In this document: piece by piece, positions 25,319 to 34,172 of the stretch
How positions within the stretch are numbered: position 1 is the stretch's first letter
Layout: every line of letters starts with the position of its first letter
Origin: Halorubrum salinum
Lineage (GTDB): Archaea > Halobacteriota > Halobacteria > Halobacteriales > Haloferacaceae
Reading direction: 5' to 3'
NCBI RefSeq assembly: GCF_024494575.1
Contig: NZ_JANHDO010000002.1
Coordinates: forward strand, 372,001-436,000
Length of the DNA: 64,000 bases
Position numbers and translations under genes: made by a program
Notes under the pieces: generated by a model
Told to the model about the DNA's origin: nothing
Database searches by the model: none
Seen by the model: the letters and a program-made list of their open reading frames with translations, nothing else

Positions 25319-25395
25319 GTGTATACTTCACACGGGTGCGGCCGATAAGTCTCTTGCGCCGGCGGCAGCCGTCCGATCGACGCTTCGCGCGCCGC

Positions 25396-26121
25396 TCACT
25401 CGCTGACGAGCCCGACGACGAGGTAGACGATCGGCGTGTCGAGGAGGGCGATCGCGAGCTTGAGGAGGTACTGGCCGAGCCCGAGCGCGAGCAGGACGGC
25501 GGGCGGGAGCGGCGAGCCGACGCCGAGCAGCGTCGGGGCCGCGTAGAACGCGACGCCGACGAAGATGGCGGTGTCGAGCGCCTGACTGGTGGCGGTCGAC
25601 GCGATGTTGCGAAGCCACAGCAGGCCGCTGCCGGTGCGCTCGCGGATCGCGTGGAAGACGAACACGTCCCAGTTCTGGCTCACGACGTACGCCAGCAGGC
25701 TCCCGGCGACGACGTTACTCGCGGGGCCGAGCGCGGTCTCGAACGCGGCCGATATCTCGGGGTTCACGCCGGGTGCGGCGAGCGTCGACCACACGAGCGC
25801 GAGCACGAGGAAGTTCGCGAGAAAGGCGACGTTGACGACCACCTGCGTCGCGCGGCGACCGTACAGCTCGGCGTAGCAGTCGGACGCGAGGAAGGTGAGC
25901 GCGTACGCGAGCGCGGCACCCGGAAGCGTGATCTCCGGCCCGACGACGGGGAGCGCGACGGGAAGCGGCAACGCGATCACCTTCGCGGCGGTGAGCTGTG
26001 CCGTCGCGAGCGCGACGGTGAACAGCGTGACGAGCGCGATCGCGGCCACCGCGGACCGGTCCAGCGGGTCGACCGCGAAGGGGCCGTCGGTGCCGGCGAG
26101 GCCGTCCGCTCGGCTACTCAT
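25396..26121 (-). CDS. Queuosine precursor transporter family protein (VUT/YhhQ-like)
   Basis: 241 residues, about six TM helices. VUT-family landmarks: TAQLTAAKVIALPLPVA, an FLASDCYAELYGRRATQVVV signature (conserved D-x-x-x-E-x-Y-G), and SQNWDVFVFHAIRERTGSGLLWLRNIASTATSQALDTAIF. In bacteria the family imports preQ0/preQ1; in haloarchaea it probably supplies deazaguanine for archaeosine in tRNA. The start overlaps the end of the ribbon-helix-helix gene by 8 bp, so they are co-transcribed. Confidence 0.9.
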   Translation of the reverse strand: MSSRADGLAGTDGPFAVDPLDRSAVAAIALVTLFTVALATAQLTAAKVIALPLPVALPVVGPEITLPGAALAYALTFLASDCYAELYGRRATQVVVNVAFLANFLVLALVWSTLAAPGVNPEISAAFETALGPASNVVAGSLLAYVVSQNWDVFVFHAIRERTGSGLLWLRNIASTATSQALDTAIFVGVAFYAAPTLLGVGSPLPPAVLLALGLGQYLLKLAIALLDTPIVYLVVGLVSE

Positions 26122-26332
26122 CGGTTCCCTCGCGGTCAGTCGTCCCGTCGCTCGCTTCGCCCCCGTCCTCCAACCGGTCGTGGCGGGCGTCTATCTCGTC
26201 GAGCACGTCGAGCGTCTTGCGGATCGACGCGCGGACGGCGTCGCTGCGGTTCACGAACTTCCCGTCGTCGCCGACGTGGTCGTCGAGGTCGGCGAGCAGT
26301 TCGGCGGGTATCTCCACGCTGATTTTGGGCAT
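26114..26332 (-). CDS. Ribbon-helix-helix (CopG-type) transcriptional regulator
   Basis: 72 residues. The N-terminal 50 residues are a full RHH fold: MPKISVEIPAELLADLDDHV, then a turn and NRSDAVRASIRKTLDVLDEI; a short acidic tail follows. RHH dimers bind palindromes in operator DNA. The gene precedes and overlaps the transporter gene, and a perfect 12-bp palindrome covers its predicted TATA box, so autoregulation with control of the transporter is likely. ATG 26332 begins at the first beta strand. Confidence 0.88.
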   Translation of the reverse strand: MPKISVEIPAELLADLDDHVGDDGKFVNRSDAVRASIRKTLDVLDEIDARHDRLEDGGEASDGTTDREGTDE

Positions 26333-26357
26333 GCCGCTCCGTCCACCGCGGACGGTC

Positions 26358-26369
26358 AAGAACGTTCTT
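26358..26369. promoter_or_regulatory. 12-bp palindrome AAGAACGTTCTT over the RHH promoter
   Basis: Perfect palindrome overlapping the minus-strand TATA-like AGATAAG, 26-37 bp upstream of the RHH ATG at 26332. Good candidate operator for the RHH protein itself. Confidence 0.55.
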
Positions 26370-26452
26370 ATCTGAGTGCTCTTCAGAGAATATCTACGGC
26401 GGCCACCGTCTCTCCGGGGTAGCCGCGTCGGCGGAAAAACACGCTCGGGCGT

Positions 26453-26884
26453 TCACTCGTCGCCGCTGGCGCGGGTGAGAAACGCGAGCGCGGCACCGAA
26501 AAGCGTCAGGTTCTGGAGGAACGACGTGAGCTCTTCGTCGCGCGAGTCCTCGTCGGCCGCCCAGAAGTCGTGCATGATCGGCGTGACGCCGGCGAAGAAG
26601 GCGGCGACGCTGCCCGCGGAGAGCTTCGGGAGTCTCCACGCGCCGATGCCGAGGCTCCCGCCGAGCAGGAGGCCGCTCGCGGCGGGGACCAGCGCGTCGG
26701 CTTTGGGGACGCCCTTCGCGTCCGCGTAGGCGATCCGACCGTCGAGGTCCGTGAGGTTCCGAATCGCAAGCGCGAACAGCCCGCCGGCGAAGAGCAGTCG
26801 GCCGATGAGCGGTGCGGGGTCGCGTGAGTCCGTGTCGGTCTGCGCGTCGGCGGTACTCGCCGAGGTCTGGTCAGTCTCTTCCAT
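26453..26884 (-). CDS. DoxX-like membrane protein
   Basis: 143 residues. An acidic Thr/Ser/Asp N-terminus (about 25 residues) is followed by four hydrophobic helices (LIGRLLFAGGLFALAI, LVPAASGLLLGGSLGIG, AAFFAGVTPIMHDFW, NLTLFGAALAFLTR). The pattern R-L-L-F-A-G-G-L-F and HDFW is DoxX/DoxD-like. The role is unclear; no redox partner is seen nearby. Confidence 0.75.
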   Translation of the reverse strand: MEETDQTSASTADAQTDTDSRDPAPLIGRLLFAGGLFALAIRNLTDLDGRIAYADAKGVPKADALVPAASGLLLGGSLGIGAWRLPKLSAGSVAAFFAGVTPIMHDFWAADEDSRDEELTSFLQNLTLFGAALAFLTRASGDE

Positions 26885-26983
26885 CTACTCGATCGAGGGT
26901 CGTCGCGATGTTAACGGATCCGTTTCCGAGACGGACGCGCGTCCGGACGCGCTCGGCCGACGCGGGCTCTCGCGTCTGACACA

Positions 26984-26992
26984 ACTTAATAC
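26984..26992 (+). promoter_or_regulatory. TATA box upstream of the first cetZ
   Basis: ACTTAATAC, predicting transcription near 27013 and a leader containing the 30-codon ORF at 27022. Confidence 0.5.
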
Positions 26993-27021
26993 GCGTCGAG
27001 TACGAGACATCCAACAACCCC

Positions 27022-27114
27022 ATGAACACCGAGATCCGCGTCCGTACCGACCGCGTCGGACGACAGCCGCATTCGCACTGTCTCACAGAGCAGCCGCGGA
27101 GGACCGGCCGATGA
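27022..27114 (+). CDS. Possible 30-aa leader peptide ORF overlapping cetZ (ATGA)
   Basis: ATG at 27022 opens a 30-codon frame starting MNTEIRVRTDRVG and ending in TGA 27112-27114, which overlaps the ATG of cetZ (27111) by 4 bp. The predicted start of transcription is only a few bases upstream of its ATG. The composition is basic with no known domain. A GGAGG sequence for cetZ lies inside its last codons. It may be translated and coupled, or may be chance. Confidence 0.35.
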   Translation: MNTEIRVRTDRVGRQPHSHCLTEQPRRTGR

Positions 27115-28283
27115 AGCTCGCGACCATCGGCGTCGGCAACGCCGGCAGCAAGCTCATCGACCAGATGATCGAGTTCGAGGTCGAGACCGGCCGAGACCTC
27201 TGTCGGCACGCCCTCGTCATCAACACGGCCCGGACCGACCTCGCCAAGCCGGAGAACATCCCCGACGACCGCCGCGTCCTCATCGGCGACACCCACAAGA
27301 AGGCTCGCGGACACGGCGTCGGCGGCGACGCGGAGATCGGGGCCGAGGTGGCCAAGACCGATATCGACGAGATCCGCCGCGTGTTCGACGACATCGAGAT
27401 CCACGAGGTCGACGCGGTGCTCGTCGCGGCCGGCCTCGGTGGCGGGACGGGGAGCGGAGCCGCGCCGGTCGTGATCGAGGAGCTACAGAAGATGTACGAC
27501 GAGCCGATCTACGGGCTCGGCGTGCTCCCCGGCCAGTACGAGGGCGGCCGGCCGGCGCTCAACGCCGCCCGCTCGCTGCAGTCGTTCGTCACCAAGGTCG
27601 ACAACTTCATCGCGTTCGACAACGACGCGTGGCGCTCGCGCGGCCAGACGATAGAGCAGGGGTACGCGGAGATGAACCGGGAGCTGGCGACCCGGATCGT
27701 CACGCTGCTCGCGGCCGGCGAGGTCGACGAGTCCGACGTGGGCGAGAACGCGATGGACTCCAGCGACATCATGCGCACCCTCGACGTCGGCGGCGTCTCC
27801 TCGATCGGCTACGCGTCGACCGACCTCGACGTCCCGAAAGAGGGGCTGCTCTCGAAGTTCAACGACGCGGAGGAACCGCAGGCGGAGTCGACGGACGCGG
27901 CCAAGATCAAGGGGCTCGTCCGGCGGGCCGTCAACTCTCGGCTCACCGTTCCCTGTGAGGTATCGAGCGCCGACCGCGCGCTCATAGTCTTCGCCGGGCC
28001 GCCGGATGTCATCTCCCGGAAGGGCGTCGAGTCCGCCCGCGAGTGGTTAGAGAACGAGGCCGACACCGTCGACGTGCTCGCCGGCGACGACCCCCGTCCG
28101 AACTCTTCGACGCTCGCGGCGGTCGTCCTGCTCTCGAACGTCACGGAGACGCCCCGGATCGACGAGATACAGAATCAGGCCGTCGACGCCCAGAACAAGA
28201 TCCGCGAGCTGGACGCGGTCCGCGACGAGGAGATCGAGTCGCTGATCACCGACGACAACAATGACCTCGACCCGATCGTCTGA
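27111..28283 (+). CDS. CetZ-family tubulin-like GTPase (1)
   Basis: 390 residues. Tubulin/FtsZ fold: N-terminal MKLATIGVGNAGSKLIDQ, nucleotide loop VLIGDTHKKARGHGVGGDAEIGAE, and the tubulin signature GGGTGSG (residues 110-116). The C-terminal half contains PCEVSSADRALIVFAGPPDV and ends with a short acidic tail. CetZ proteins control cell shape and motility in haloarchaea, and their second halves lack the FtsZ-type catalytic loop sequence. GGAGG at about 27099-27103 is an ideal ribosome binding site 8 nt before ATG. A second cetZ follows 60 bp downstream. Confidence 0.94.
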   Translation: MKLATIGVGNAGSKLIDQMIEFEVETGRDLCRHALVINTARTDLAKPENIPDDRRVLIGDTHKKARGHGVGGDAEIGAEVAKTDIDEIRRVFDDIEIHEVDAVLVAAGLGGGTGSGAAPVVIEELQKMYDEPIYGLGVLPGQYEGGRPALNAARSLQSFVTKVDNFIAFDNDAWRSRGQTIEQGYAEMNRELATRIVTLLAAGEVDESDVGENAMDSSDIMRTLDVGGVSSIGYASTDLDVPKEGLLSKFNDAEEPQAESTDAAKIKGLVRRAVNSRLTVPCEVSSADRALIVFAGPPDVISRKGVESAREWLENEADTVDVLAGDDPRPNSSTLAAVVLLSNVTETPRIDEIQNQAVDAQNKIRELDAVRDEEIESLITDDNNDLDPIV

Positions 28284-28343
28284 CGATCGGAATCGACGGT
28301 CCACCGGCGTGGGTCGACGGCGGCGAACGGCCGCGAGGAACAC

Positions 28344-29828
28344 ATGAAACTCGCGCTGATCGGCGTCGGCGATGCGGGGACGCGGATCGTCGACCGGCTG
28401 GTCGCGGCCGAGGCGGAGACGGGTCGGTGGTTCACCGAGGGGAACGTCCTCGCGTTCAACACCGCGGCGCACGCGTTCGACGAGACCGAGTCGATCCCGG
28501 ACGAGCGGCAGGTCCTGATCGGCGACACGCACCCGGCCGTCACCCAGCGCGTCGCGGACGACGCGGACGAGACGGCTCCCACCGCTGCAGACCGCGACGA
28601 GGCGGACGTTAGCGGTGCGACGGGAGGCTCGACCGCCGAACGTCCCGGCGTCGGCGGCGACCCGGAGATCGGTGCCGAGGTCGCCGCGGCCGATCTCCCG
28701 GAGATCCGCCGCGCGCTGGACCGTATCGACGAGACGGAGGTGGCGGCGACGATGGTCGTCGCCGGGCTCGGCGGCGGCACGGGCTCCGGCGTCGGGAGCG
28801 TGCTCGTCGAGGAGCTGCAGGCGGTCCACGAGAGCCCGGTGTACGCGCTCGGCGTCCTCCCGGCGTCGGCCGAGTCGGACAGGCGGGCGCTGACCGCCGC
28901 CCGTGGAGTCCGGACGCTCGTCCCGCTCGCCGACGCCGTCTTCCCGGTCGACAACGAAGCGTGGAGTCACGGCACCGAGCCGATCTCGGACCGATACGAC
29001 GCGATCAACGACGCGATCGCGACGCGGATCGTGGGGCTGTTCGGTGCCGGCGAGCGCGACCCAACCTCTCCCTCCGAGATGCGGATCGACCCCGCCGATA
29101 TCCGGCGGACGCTCGACGTCGGCGGTATCGCCTCCATCGGCCGCGAGACGGTCACCATCGATACCGACTCGTCGGGCTGGATCGACCGCCTGCTTCGGAT
29201 CCTCGGGCTCGCAGACGACGATCGCGGGGGAAGAGAGACCGACGCGGCGACGGTCAAGCGGCTGGTCCAGCAGGCGCTCAACTCCGCGCTGACGCTGCCC
29301 TGTGACATCGCGTCGACCGACCGCGCGCTGTTGATCCTCTCGGGTCCCCCCTCGGCGATCTCGCGGAAGGGGTTCGAGACGGGGCGGTACCTCCTCGAAG
29401 AGGAGACGGGGACCGTGGAGGTGCTCGCCGGCGACGAGCCGCTGCCCGACGCGGAGACGATCACCGCGACGGTGCTCTTCGCCAACGTGACCTCGGTCCC
29501 GCGGATCGACGAGCTACAGGCGCGGGCGACGGAAGCGGACGCGTTCGAACCGAGCGGCGGGGACGCGGCCGGTGCGAGCGGCGGGGACGCGGCCGGTGTG
29601 ACCCCGACCGACACCGACGGCGGAACCGCCGACGTCGACCCCGTTGCGACCGACGCGGGCGAGTCGAATGCGGCCGAACCGGACGAGAGAGAACCGGACG
29701 AGAGAGAACTGGACGTGGACGAATCGAACGCGAACGGACCGGACGCGGGCGACCGCGAGGCCGGCGCGGCTCGCGAGCACGACTTCGAGTTCGCCGACGA
29801 CGCGGCGGGCGACGACGCGGAGAGCTAA
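28344..29828 (+). CDS. CetZ-family tubulin-like GTPase (2), divergent with long acidic tail
   Basis: 494 residues, about 100 more than CetZ (1). The core is clear: MKLALIGVGDAGTRIVDRL, GGGTGSG at about residues 144-150, and PCDIASTDRALLILSGPPSA. Two differences: a roughly 35-residue hydrophilic insertion after the GDTHPAVTQRVADDADE loop, and a C-terminal tail of about 90 residues with GGDAAG and EPDER repeats. Similarity to CetZ (1) is moderate, so it is an old paralogue, not a fresh duplicate. GAGGA precedes ATG as a ribosome binding site. It probably polymerises with or modulates other CetZ proteins. Confidence 0.9.
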   Translation: MKLALIGVGDAGTRIVDRLVAAEAETGRWFTEGNVLAFNTAAHAFDETESIPDERQVLIGDTHPAVTQRVADDADETAPTAADRDEADVSGATGGSTAERPGVGGDPEIGAEVAAADLPEIRRALDRIDETEVAATMVVAGLGGGTGSGVGSVLVEELQAVHESPVYALGVLPASAESDRRALTAARGVRTLVPLADAVFPVDNEAWSHGTEPISDRYDAINDAIATRIVGLFGAGERDPTSPSEMRIDPADIRRTLDVGGIASIGRETVTIDTDSSGWIDRLLRILGLADDDRGGRETDAATVKRLVQQALNSALTLPCDIASTDRALLILSGPPSAISRKGFETGRYLLEEETGTVEVLAGDEPLPDAETITATVLFANVTSVPRIDELQARATEADAFEPSGGDAAGASGGDAAGVTPTDTDGGTADVDPVATDAGESNAAEPDEREPDERELDVDESNANGPDAGDREAGAAREHDFEFADDAAGDDAES

Positions 29829-29848
29829 GCCGAGATAGCCGAGCTAAG

Positions 29849-32329
29849 CTACGCTCCCGTCACGCGCACCGCGAAAGCGTCCCACGCGCCGTGATACCGC
29901 TCCCACAGCAGCACTGCTGGCGGGAGGGCGACGACGGTGAACGCGAACGAGTAGGCCACGCTCAGCGCCATCAACAGACCGAAGTCGCCGAGCACCGGCG
30001 TGATAGCGAGCGCGAGCGCGCCCGTCCCGAGCGAGGTGGTGAGCATGCTCCCGAGGAGGGCCCCGCCGGTCCCGGAGAGCGTGATGACCATCGACTCGTA
30101 GGCGTCCGCGCCCGCGTTGAACTCGTCGATGAACCGGTGGGTCGCGTGCACCGAGTAGGCGATCCCGAGCCCGATCGAGATTGAGAGAATCGTCGCCGTC
30201 AACGCGTTCAGCGACATGCCGAGGTACCGCATCGTTCCGAGGAGGAACGCGATCGCGATCAGGATCGGAAAGAGGTTCACGATCCCGAGAAGCGGCTTGC
30301 CTTCCAAGGTGGCGTACGCGATGACGAGGAACACCCCCGTCAGCGCCATGGCGAGGATCAGCCCCTGGATCGCGGAGTTGAAGATGATGTCCGTCACCGC
30401 GTCGAAGACGACGAGCTGACCGGTCGCGGTCGCCTCATACCGGAAGTCGTCAGCGAACTCCCGAGCGTCGACGGCCGCCTCGGCCTGTGACGCGCTGGAG
30501 TCGATCGCGTAGTCGACCTGCGCGCTCCGCCGGTCCGGCGTGAGGTACTGTTCGGCGCGGTCGCCGGCCGACGAGGCGAACAGCGCGTCGTATATCCGGC
30601 CGAGGTTGCGGTCGGGGATCCCGTCGCCGTCGACGTCGTTGCGGGCGACCAGCGCGGCGAACTCGGGGTCTCGCTCGGCGTGTCCCCGAATCACGGTCAC
30701 GATGCTGGTCGGTTGGGCGCTCCCGCCGTCGCCGACGGCGAGCGCGCCCGTCGCGTCGTCGTTCGGGTCCGCGAGCGCCTCAAGCGCGTGGCCCTCCTCG
30801 AAGTTCCCCTCGACGTACAACTTCACCGACTGGTCTTGGTTCGTCGAGAAGCGGTCTTCGAGCAGGTTCAGCGTCTCGGTGACGGTGTACTCGCTCGGCG
30901 CGAACGGTTCCGGAAGCCCGGTCACGTAGTCGGGCTGTTCCTCCGGCGGGAGGAAGTCCTCGGTCTCGAAGGAGGTGTCCACGCCGCTGCCGTACGCCGC
31001 GGCCATCCCGCCGGTCACGAGCAACACGACGACGAACGCGACCGGCGCGTACCGGCTGACCTGCGCCGGGAACGTCAGGAGTTTCCCCAGCGTCGACTCC
31101 TCCGAGGAGATCGGCGCGGAGTTGAACTCGGGGACGCCGTACCGCTCTCGAAACCGGTCGACCTCCAGTTTCGCCGCCGGGAGAAACAGCCCGAAGATCA
31201 GGAAGGTGAAGATGATCCCGATCCCCGAGGCGAGCCCCATGTTCCGGATCGGCCCGAGGTCGGAGATGACGTTCGCGCCGAACCCGAACACGGTCGTCAC
31301 GGTGACGATAATGAAGGCGATCATCAGCTGGTTGTTCGCCTCGCGCATCGCCTCGGTGGCCTCGTAGCCGTCGACGACCTCCTCGCGGTAGCGGTTGATG
31401 ATGTGGATCCCGAAGTCCACCCCGACCGCGAGCAGCAGCACGGGAACCGCGATGAGCTGCTGGCTGAACGGGATCCCCGAAAATCCGAGGAAACCGAACG
31501 TCCAGACGACGGTCATCAGGAGCGACAACAGCCCGAGCGCGAGGTCGATCGGGTCGCGGTAGGCGACGACTAAGAACAACAGCAGCAACAACACGACGAC
31601 GGGCATCACGATGGTGAGCGAGTCGCCGATGACGTTCGCCGTCTCGGCGTTCGTGACGCCGCTGCCGAACGCGGTTATCTCGCCGGGTTGGTCCGCCGCG
31701 ATGGACCGGATCGTCGTCTGGATGTCCTGGAGGTCACCGCTAGAGAACCCCGCCGGGACGTCGTGTGAGACGACCGTGATCGACGCCGATGCGCTCGCGC
31801 TCGTCGGGTTGAAGTCCGTCGCGAGCGTCCCGGTGAACCGCGGGTTCTCGGAGAGGTCGCGGACGGTCTGCCGGACGCGGGTCGCGCTCGTCGACTCCAT
31901 CGCGCGCCGCTGTTCGGCCGCCGTGGTCGCCGAGGGGTCGAGCCGCTGGGCGACGACCGTGGCCGGGCCGTTCGCGGAGGCGACGCGGAGGTCGTCTCGC
32001 GACTCTATCTCCTCTAAGACCCGTAGGTCCCTGAGGAGCGCCTCCTTCGTCAGGACGTTACCTCCCGAGTGTATGAGCTGCGTCGACTCGCTTTCCGGTT
32101 CGAACGGGTCCTCGAACTCCTGGTTGACGGCGTCGAGCGCCTCCTGCTCGTCGAGGCCCTCGGTGAACGAGTCGGTCGCTTCGGTGTCCGTGCTGACGAG
32201 CCCTATTCCGCCGGCGAACACCACCGTGAGCACGAGGAAGACGACGATGACTCGGCGCGGGCTGTCGACGATCGCGTCGTTGAGTCGCCGCGTCCACGCC
32301 TCGGTCTGCTCGCCGAGCGACCGCGACAT
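29849..32329 (-). CDS. RND/MMPL-family transporter
   Basis: 826 residues with the two-half RND plan: TM1 near 27-48 (RRVIVVFLVLTVVFAGGIG), a large extracytoplasmic loop (about 50-225), helices 2-6 in about 230-400 including LAVGVDFGIHIINRYREE (SSD-like charged helix), then a second TM, loop (about 455-665) and five further helices with ISIGLGIAYSVHATHRFIDE. Such proteins export lipids or hydrophobic compounds, or handle sterol-like substrates. The S-layer-like gene upstream ends 3 bp before this ATG, so the two are one operon; a TetR gene is divergent. Confidence 0.9.
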   Translation of the reverse strand: MSRSLGEQTEAWTRRLNDAIVDSPRRVIVVFLVLTVVFAGGIGLVSTDTEATDSFTEGLDEQEALDAVNQEFEDPFEPESESTQLIHSGGNVLTKEALLRDLRVLEEIESRDDLRVASANGPATVVAQRLDPSATTAAEQRRAMESTSATRVRQTVRDLSENPRFTGTLATDFNPTSASASASITVVSHDVPAGFSSGDLQDIQTTIRSIAADQPGEITAFGSGVTNAETANVIGDSLTIVMPVVVLLLLLFLVVAYRDPIDLALGLLSLLMTVVWTFGFLGFSGIPFSQQLIAVPVLLLAVGVDFGIHIINRYREEVVDGYEATEAMREANNQLMIAFIIVTVTTVFGFGANVISDLGPIRNMGLASGIGIIFTFLIFGLFLPAAKLEVDRFRERYGVPEFNSAPISSEESTLGKLLTFPAQVSRYAPVAFVVVLLVTGGMAAAYGSGVDTSFETEDFLPPEEQPDYVTGLPEPFAPSEYTVTETLNLLEDRFSTNQDQSVKLYVEGNFEEGHALEALADPNDDATGALAVGDGGSAQPTSIVTVIRGHAERDPEFAALVARNDVDGDGIPDRNLGRIYDALFASSAGDRAEQYLTPDRRSAQVDYAIDSSASQAEAAVDAREFADDFRYEATATGQLVVFDAVTDIIFNSAIQGLILAMALTGVFLVIAYATLEGKPLLGIVNLFPILIAIAFLLGTMRYLGMSLNALTATILSISIGLGIAYSVHATHRFIDEFNAGADAYESMVITLSGTGGALLGSMLTTSLGTGALALAITPVLGDFGLLMALSVAYSFAFTVVALPPAVLLWERYHGAWDAFAVRVTGA

Positions 32330-32332
32330 CGG

Positions 32333-33991
32333 TTACTGCCGCCTCCTGTAGAGGACGAGCGCCCCCGTCCCGACGACGAGGAGCGCCACGACGATGACCG
32401 GCAGCGGCAGCCCGCCCTCCTCGCTCTCGGTCACGTCGATCGGGACGCGGTAAGTGTCGGTGAGCTGGCTGTCGCCGTCGGCGTCGTCGTACCGGAAGTC
32501 GAACGAGACGGGGTAGGTGCTCCCGGCCGTCGCGGAGCCCGTGGTGGTCAGCTCGAAGGTCATCGTCGTGGTCTCGCCGGGGTCGAGCGACTGGACGTAC
32601 CCCGTGTCGGTGGTGCCGGTGTCCAGCGGGTCGTCGGCGAACAGGCGGGCCTCCACGTCGCTCGCGGGCTCGTCGAGGTTGTTCGTCACCGCGACGTCGA
32701 CGGTGCGGGTCCCGCCGGACGGGATGGTTCGGTTCTCGATCGCGACGTCGAACCGGTCGCGCTCGGGGGCGACCTCGGCGTCGACGACCAGTTCCTCGAA
32801 GACTCGGGACTCGCCCTCGTCGTTGCGGTACTGGACCGCCATGTCGAGCGAGCGCAGCCCGGCCTCCGCCTCGCCGCCGATCGCGATCGGCAGCGAGAAG
32901 TTGGCGGACTCGCCGGCGCCGAGCGTCCCCACGGCGGTCGACCGCTCCGCGGGAAGCACGCTCTGGTCGTCGCCGGCGTACCGCACGACGACGCTCTCGG
33001 CCCGAACCGGGCCGTCGTTGCGGACGGTACCGACCAGGTCACCGTCCTCGGCGACGCGGAGCTGTGAGTCCACGTCGGTGAGCGCGAACTCCTGTTCGGC
33101 GAGCGGGAGGACGCCGAGCGAGAGCCCGTCGTCGGTGCGGGTGATACCGTCGGGGTCCTCGAACGCGACGGAGCCGGAGAGGGTGTACTGCTGGACCGGG
33201 AGGTCCGATGCGACGCCCACGTCGTAGGCGACCGTCGCCGTTTCGCCCGGACCGATCTCCGGGACGCGGACCGTGTCGGACTGGCCGCCGCTCACGGTGA
33301 CGCTGTTGCTCTGCGTGCTGAAGGTCACGTCCGCGCTGCGGGCCGTCTCCGCGCCGACGTTCTCGATCGTCGCCTCGACGGTGCCGCTGTCGCCGACCTG
33401 CGTGTCGCTCTCGACGTCGACGACCTGGAAGCGGGCGTCGTCGCGGACGCGGAGGTCGACCTGTCGAGACACCGTCACGGTGCGGTCCTCGCCGGAGGAG
33501 TAGTACGCGTAGGTGAGGTCGAGATCGAGCGTGTACGTGCCGGGGTCGACGCCCTCGGGAACGTTGAGGCTCACCGGGACCGACCCCGGCGCGGTGGTCG
33601 TCACGCCGCCGATCGCGGTCTCGCCGGACTCGACGGAGAGCGGCCCCGACGCCTCGGCGTCGACCCGGACGTTCCGCGCGGTGGTCGCCGTCTCGGCCGC
33701 GGCCGGGCTGCCGAACCGGAGGTTCCCGTCGTTGGCGATCGTCAGCTCGACCTGGTTCGTCCGACCGGGGACGAGGTTCGGGTTCGAGACGAACACGTCG
33801 AGGTCGGGCGACCCGCCGACGTTCGAGGCCTGCGCGGGTGCCGCGCCGCCGGCGATCGCAGCGGTTCCGGCCGGCGCGTCGCTCGCGCCGGCCGACGTCC
33901 CGGCCAACTCCGCGCCGACGGCACCCGCGCCGACGCCGCTCGCGAGCAGCAGGGCGCTCACGAGGATCGCGGTCAGCGTTCGCGTCCGCAT
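32333..33991 (-). CDS. S-layer-like (COG1361/CARDB) surface protein
   Basis: 552 residues. Signal peptide MRTRTLTAILVSALLLASGV, then several CARDB/alpha-macroglobulin-like beta repeats (DNVGAETARSADVTF, VRNDGPVRAESVVVRY, VTNNLDEPASDVEARL), a C-terminal acidic linker and a single TM helix near 525-547 (LPLPVIVVALLVVGTGALVLY) ending RRRQ. Family members often stand next to RND transporters, as here, where the transporter follows 3 bp downstream. Likely a surface-anchored adapter for the exporter. Confidence 0.85.
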   Translation of the reverse strand: MRTRTLTAILVSALLLASGVGAGAVGAELAGTSAGASDAPAGTAAIAGGAAPAQASNVGGSPDLDVFVSNPNLVPGRTNQVELTIANDGNLRFGSPAAAETATTARNVRVDAEASGPLSVESGETAIGGVTTTAPGSVPVSLNVPEGVDPGTYTLDLDLTYAYYSSGEDRTVTVSRQVDLRVRDDARFQVVDVESDTQVGDSGTVEATIENVGAETARSADVTFSTQSNSVTVSGGQSDTVRVPEIGPGETATVAYDVGVASDLPVQQYTLSGSVAFEDPDGITRTDDGLSLGVLPLAEQEFALTDVDSQLRVAEDGDLVGTVRNDGPVRAESVVVRYAGDDQSVLPAERSTAVGTLGAGESANFSLPIAIGGEAEAGLRSLDMAVQYRNDEGESRVFEELVVDAEVAPERDRFDVAIENRTIPSGGTRTVDVAVTNNLDEPASDVEARLFADDPLDTGTTDTGYVQSLDPGETTTMTFELTTTGSATAGSTYPVSFDFRYDDADGDSQLTDTYRVPIDVTESEEGGLPLPVIVVALLVVGTGALVLYRRRQ

Positions 33992-34129
33992 GCGTTACCG
34001 CGCCTCTGTCGCTGCGGCGTCCGTGGTCGGCACGGGGATGACGGAGCGCGCTCGTCGCGGTCGGAGGGGCGTCGTATCTGGACTGTTCGGGGCGGAGAAA
34101 CTAGCTCGGTGCACGACCGACAGTTGGCT

Positions 34130-34156
34130 CACGAATCAATAAATATTTCGTTCGTG
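34130..34156. promoter_or_regulatory. Inverted repeat CACGAA-N15-TTCGTG over the tetR TATA box
   Basis: Arms at 34130-34135 and 34151-34156 flank the AT-rich CAATAAATATT, whose centre lies about 27 bp upstream of the leader ORF ATG at 34173. Symmetry and position fit a TetR-family operator for autoregulation. Confidence 0.6.
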
Positions 34157-34172
34157 GAATCTCATAGGCGGT

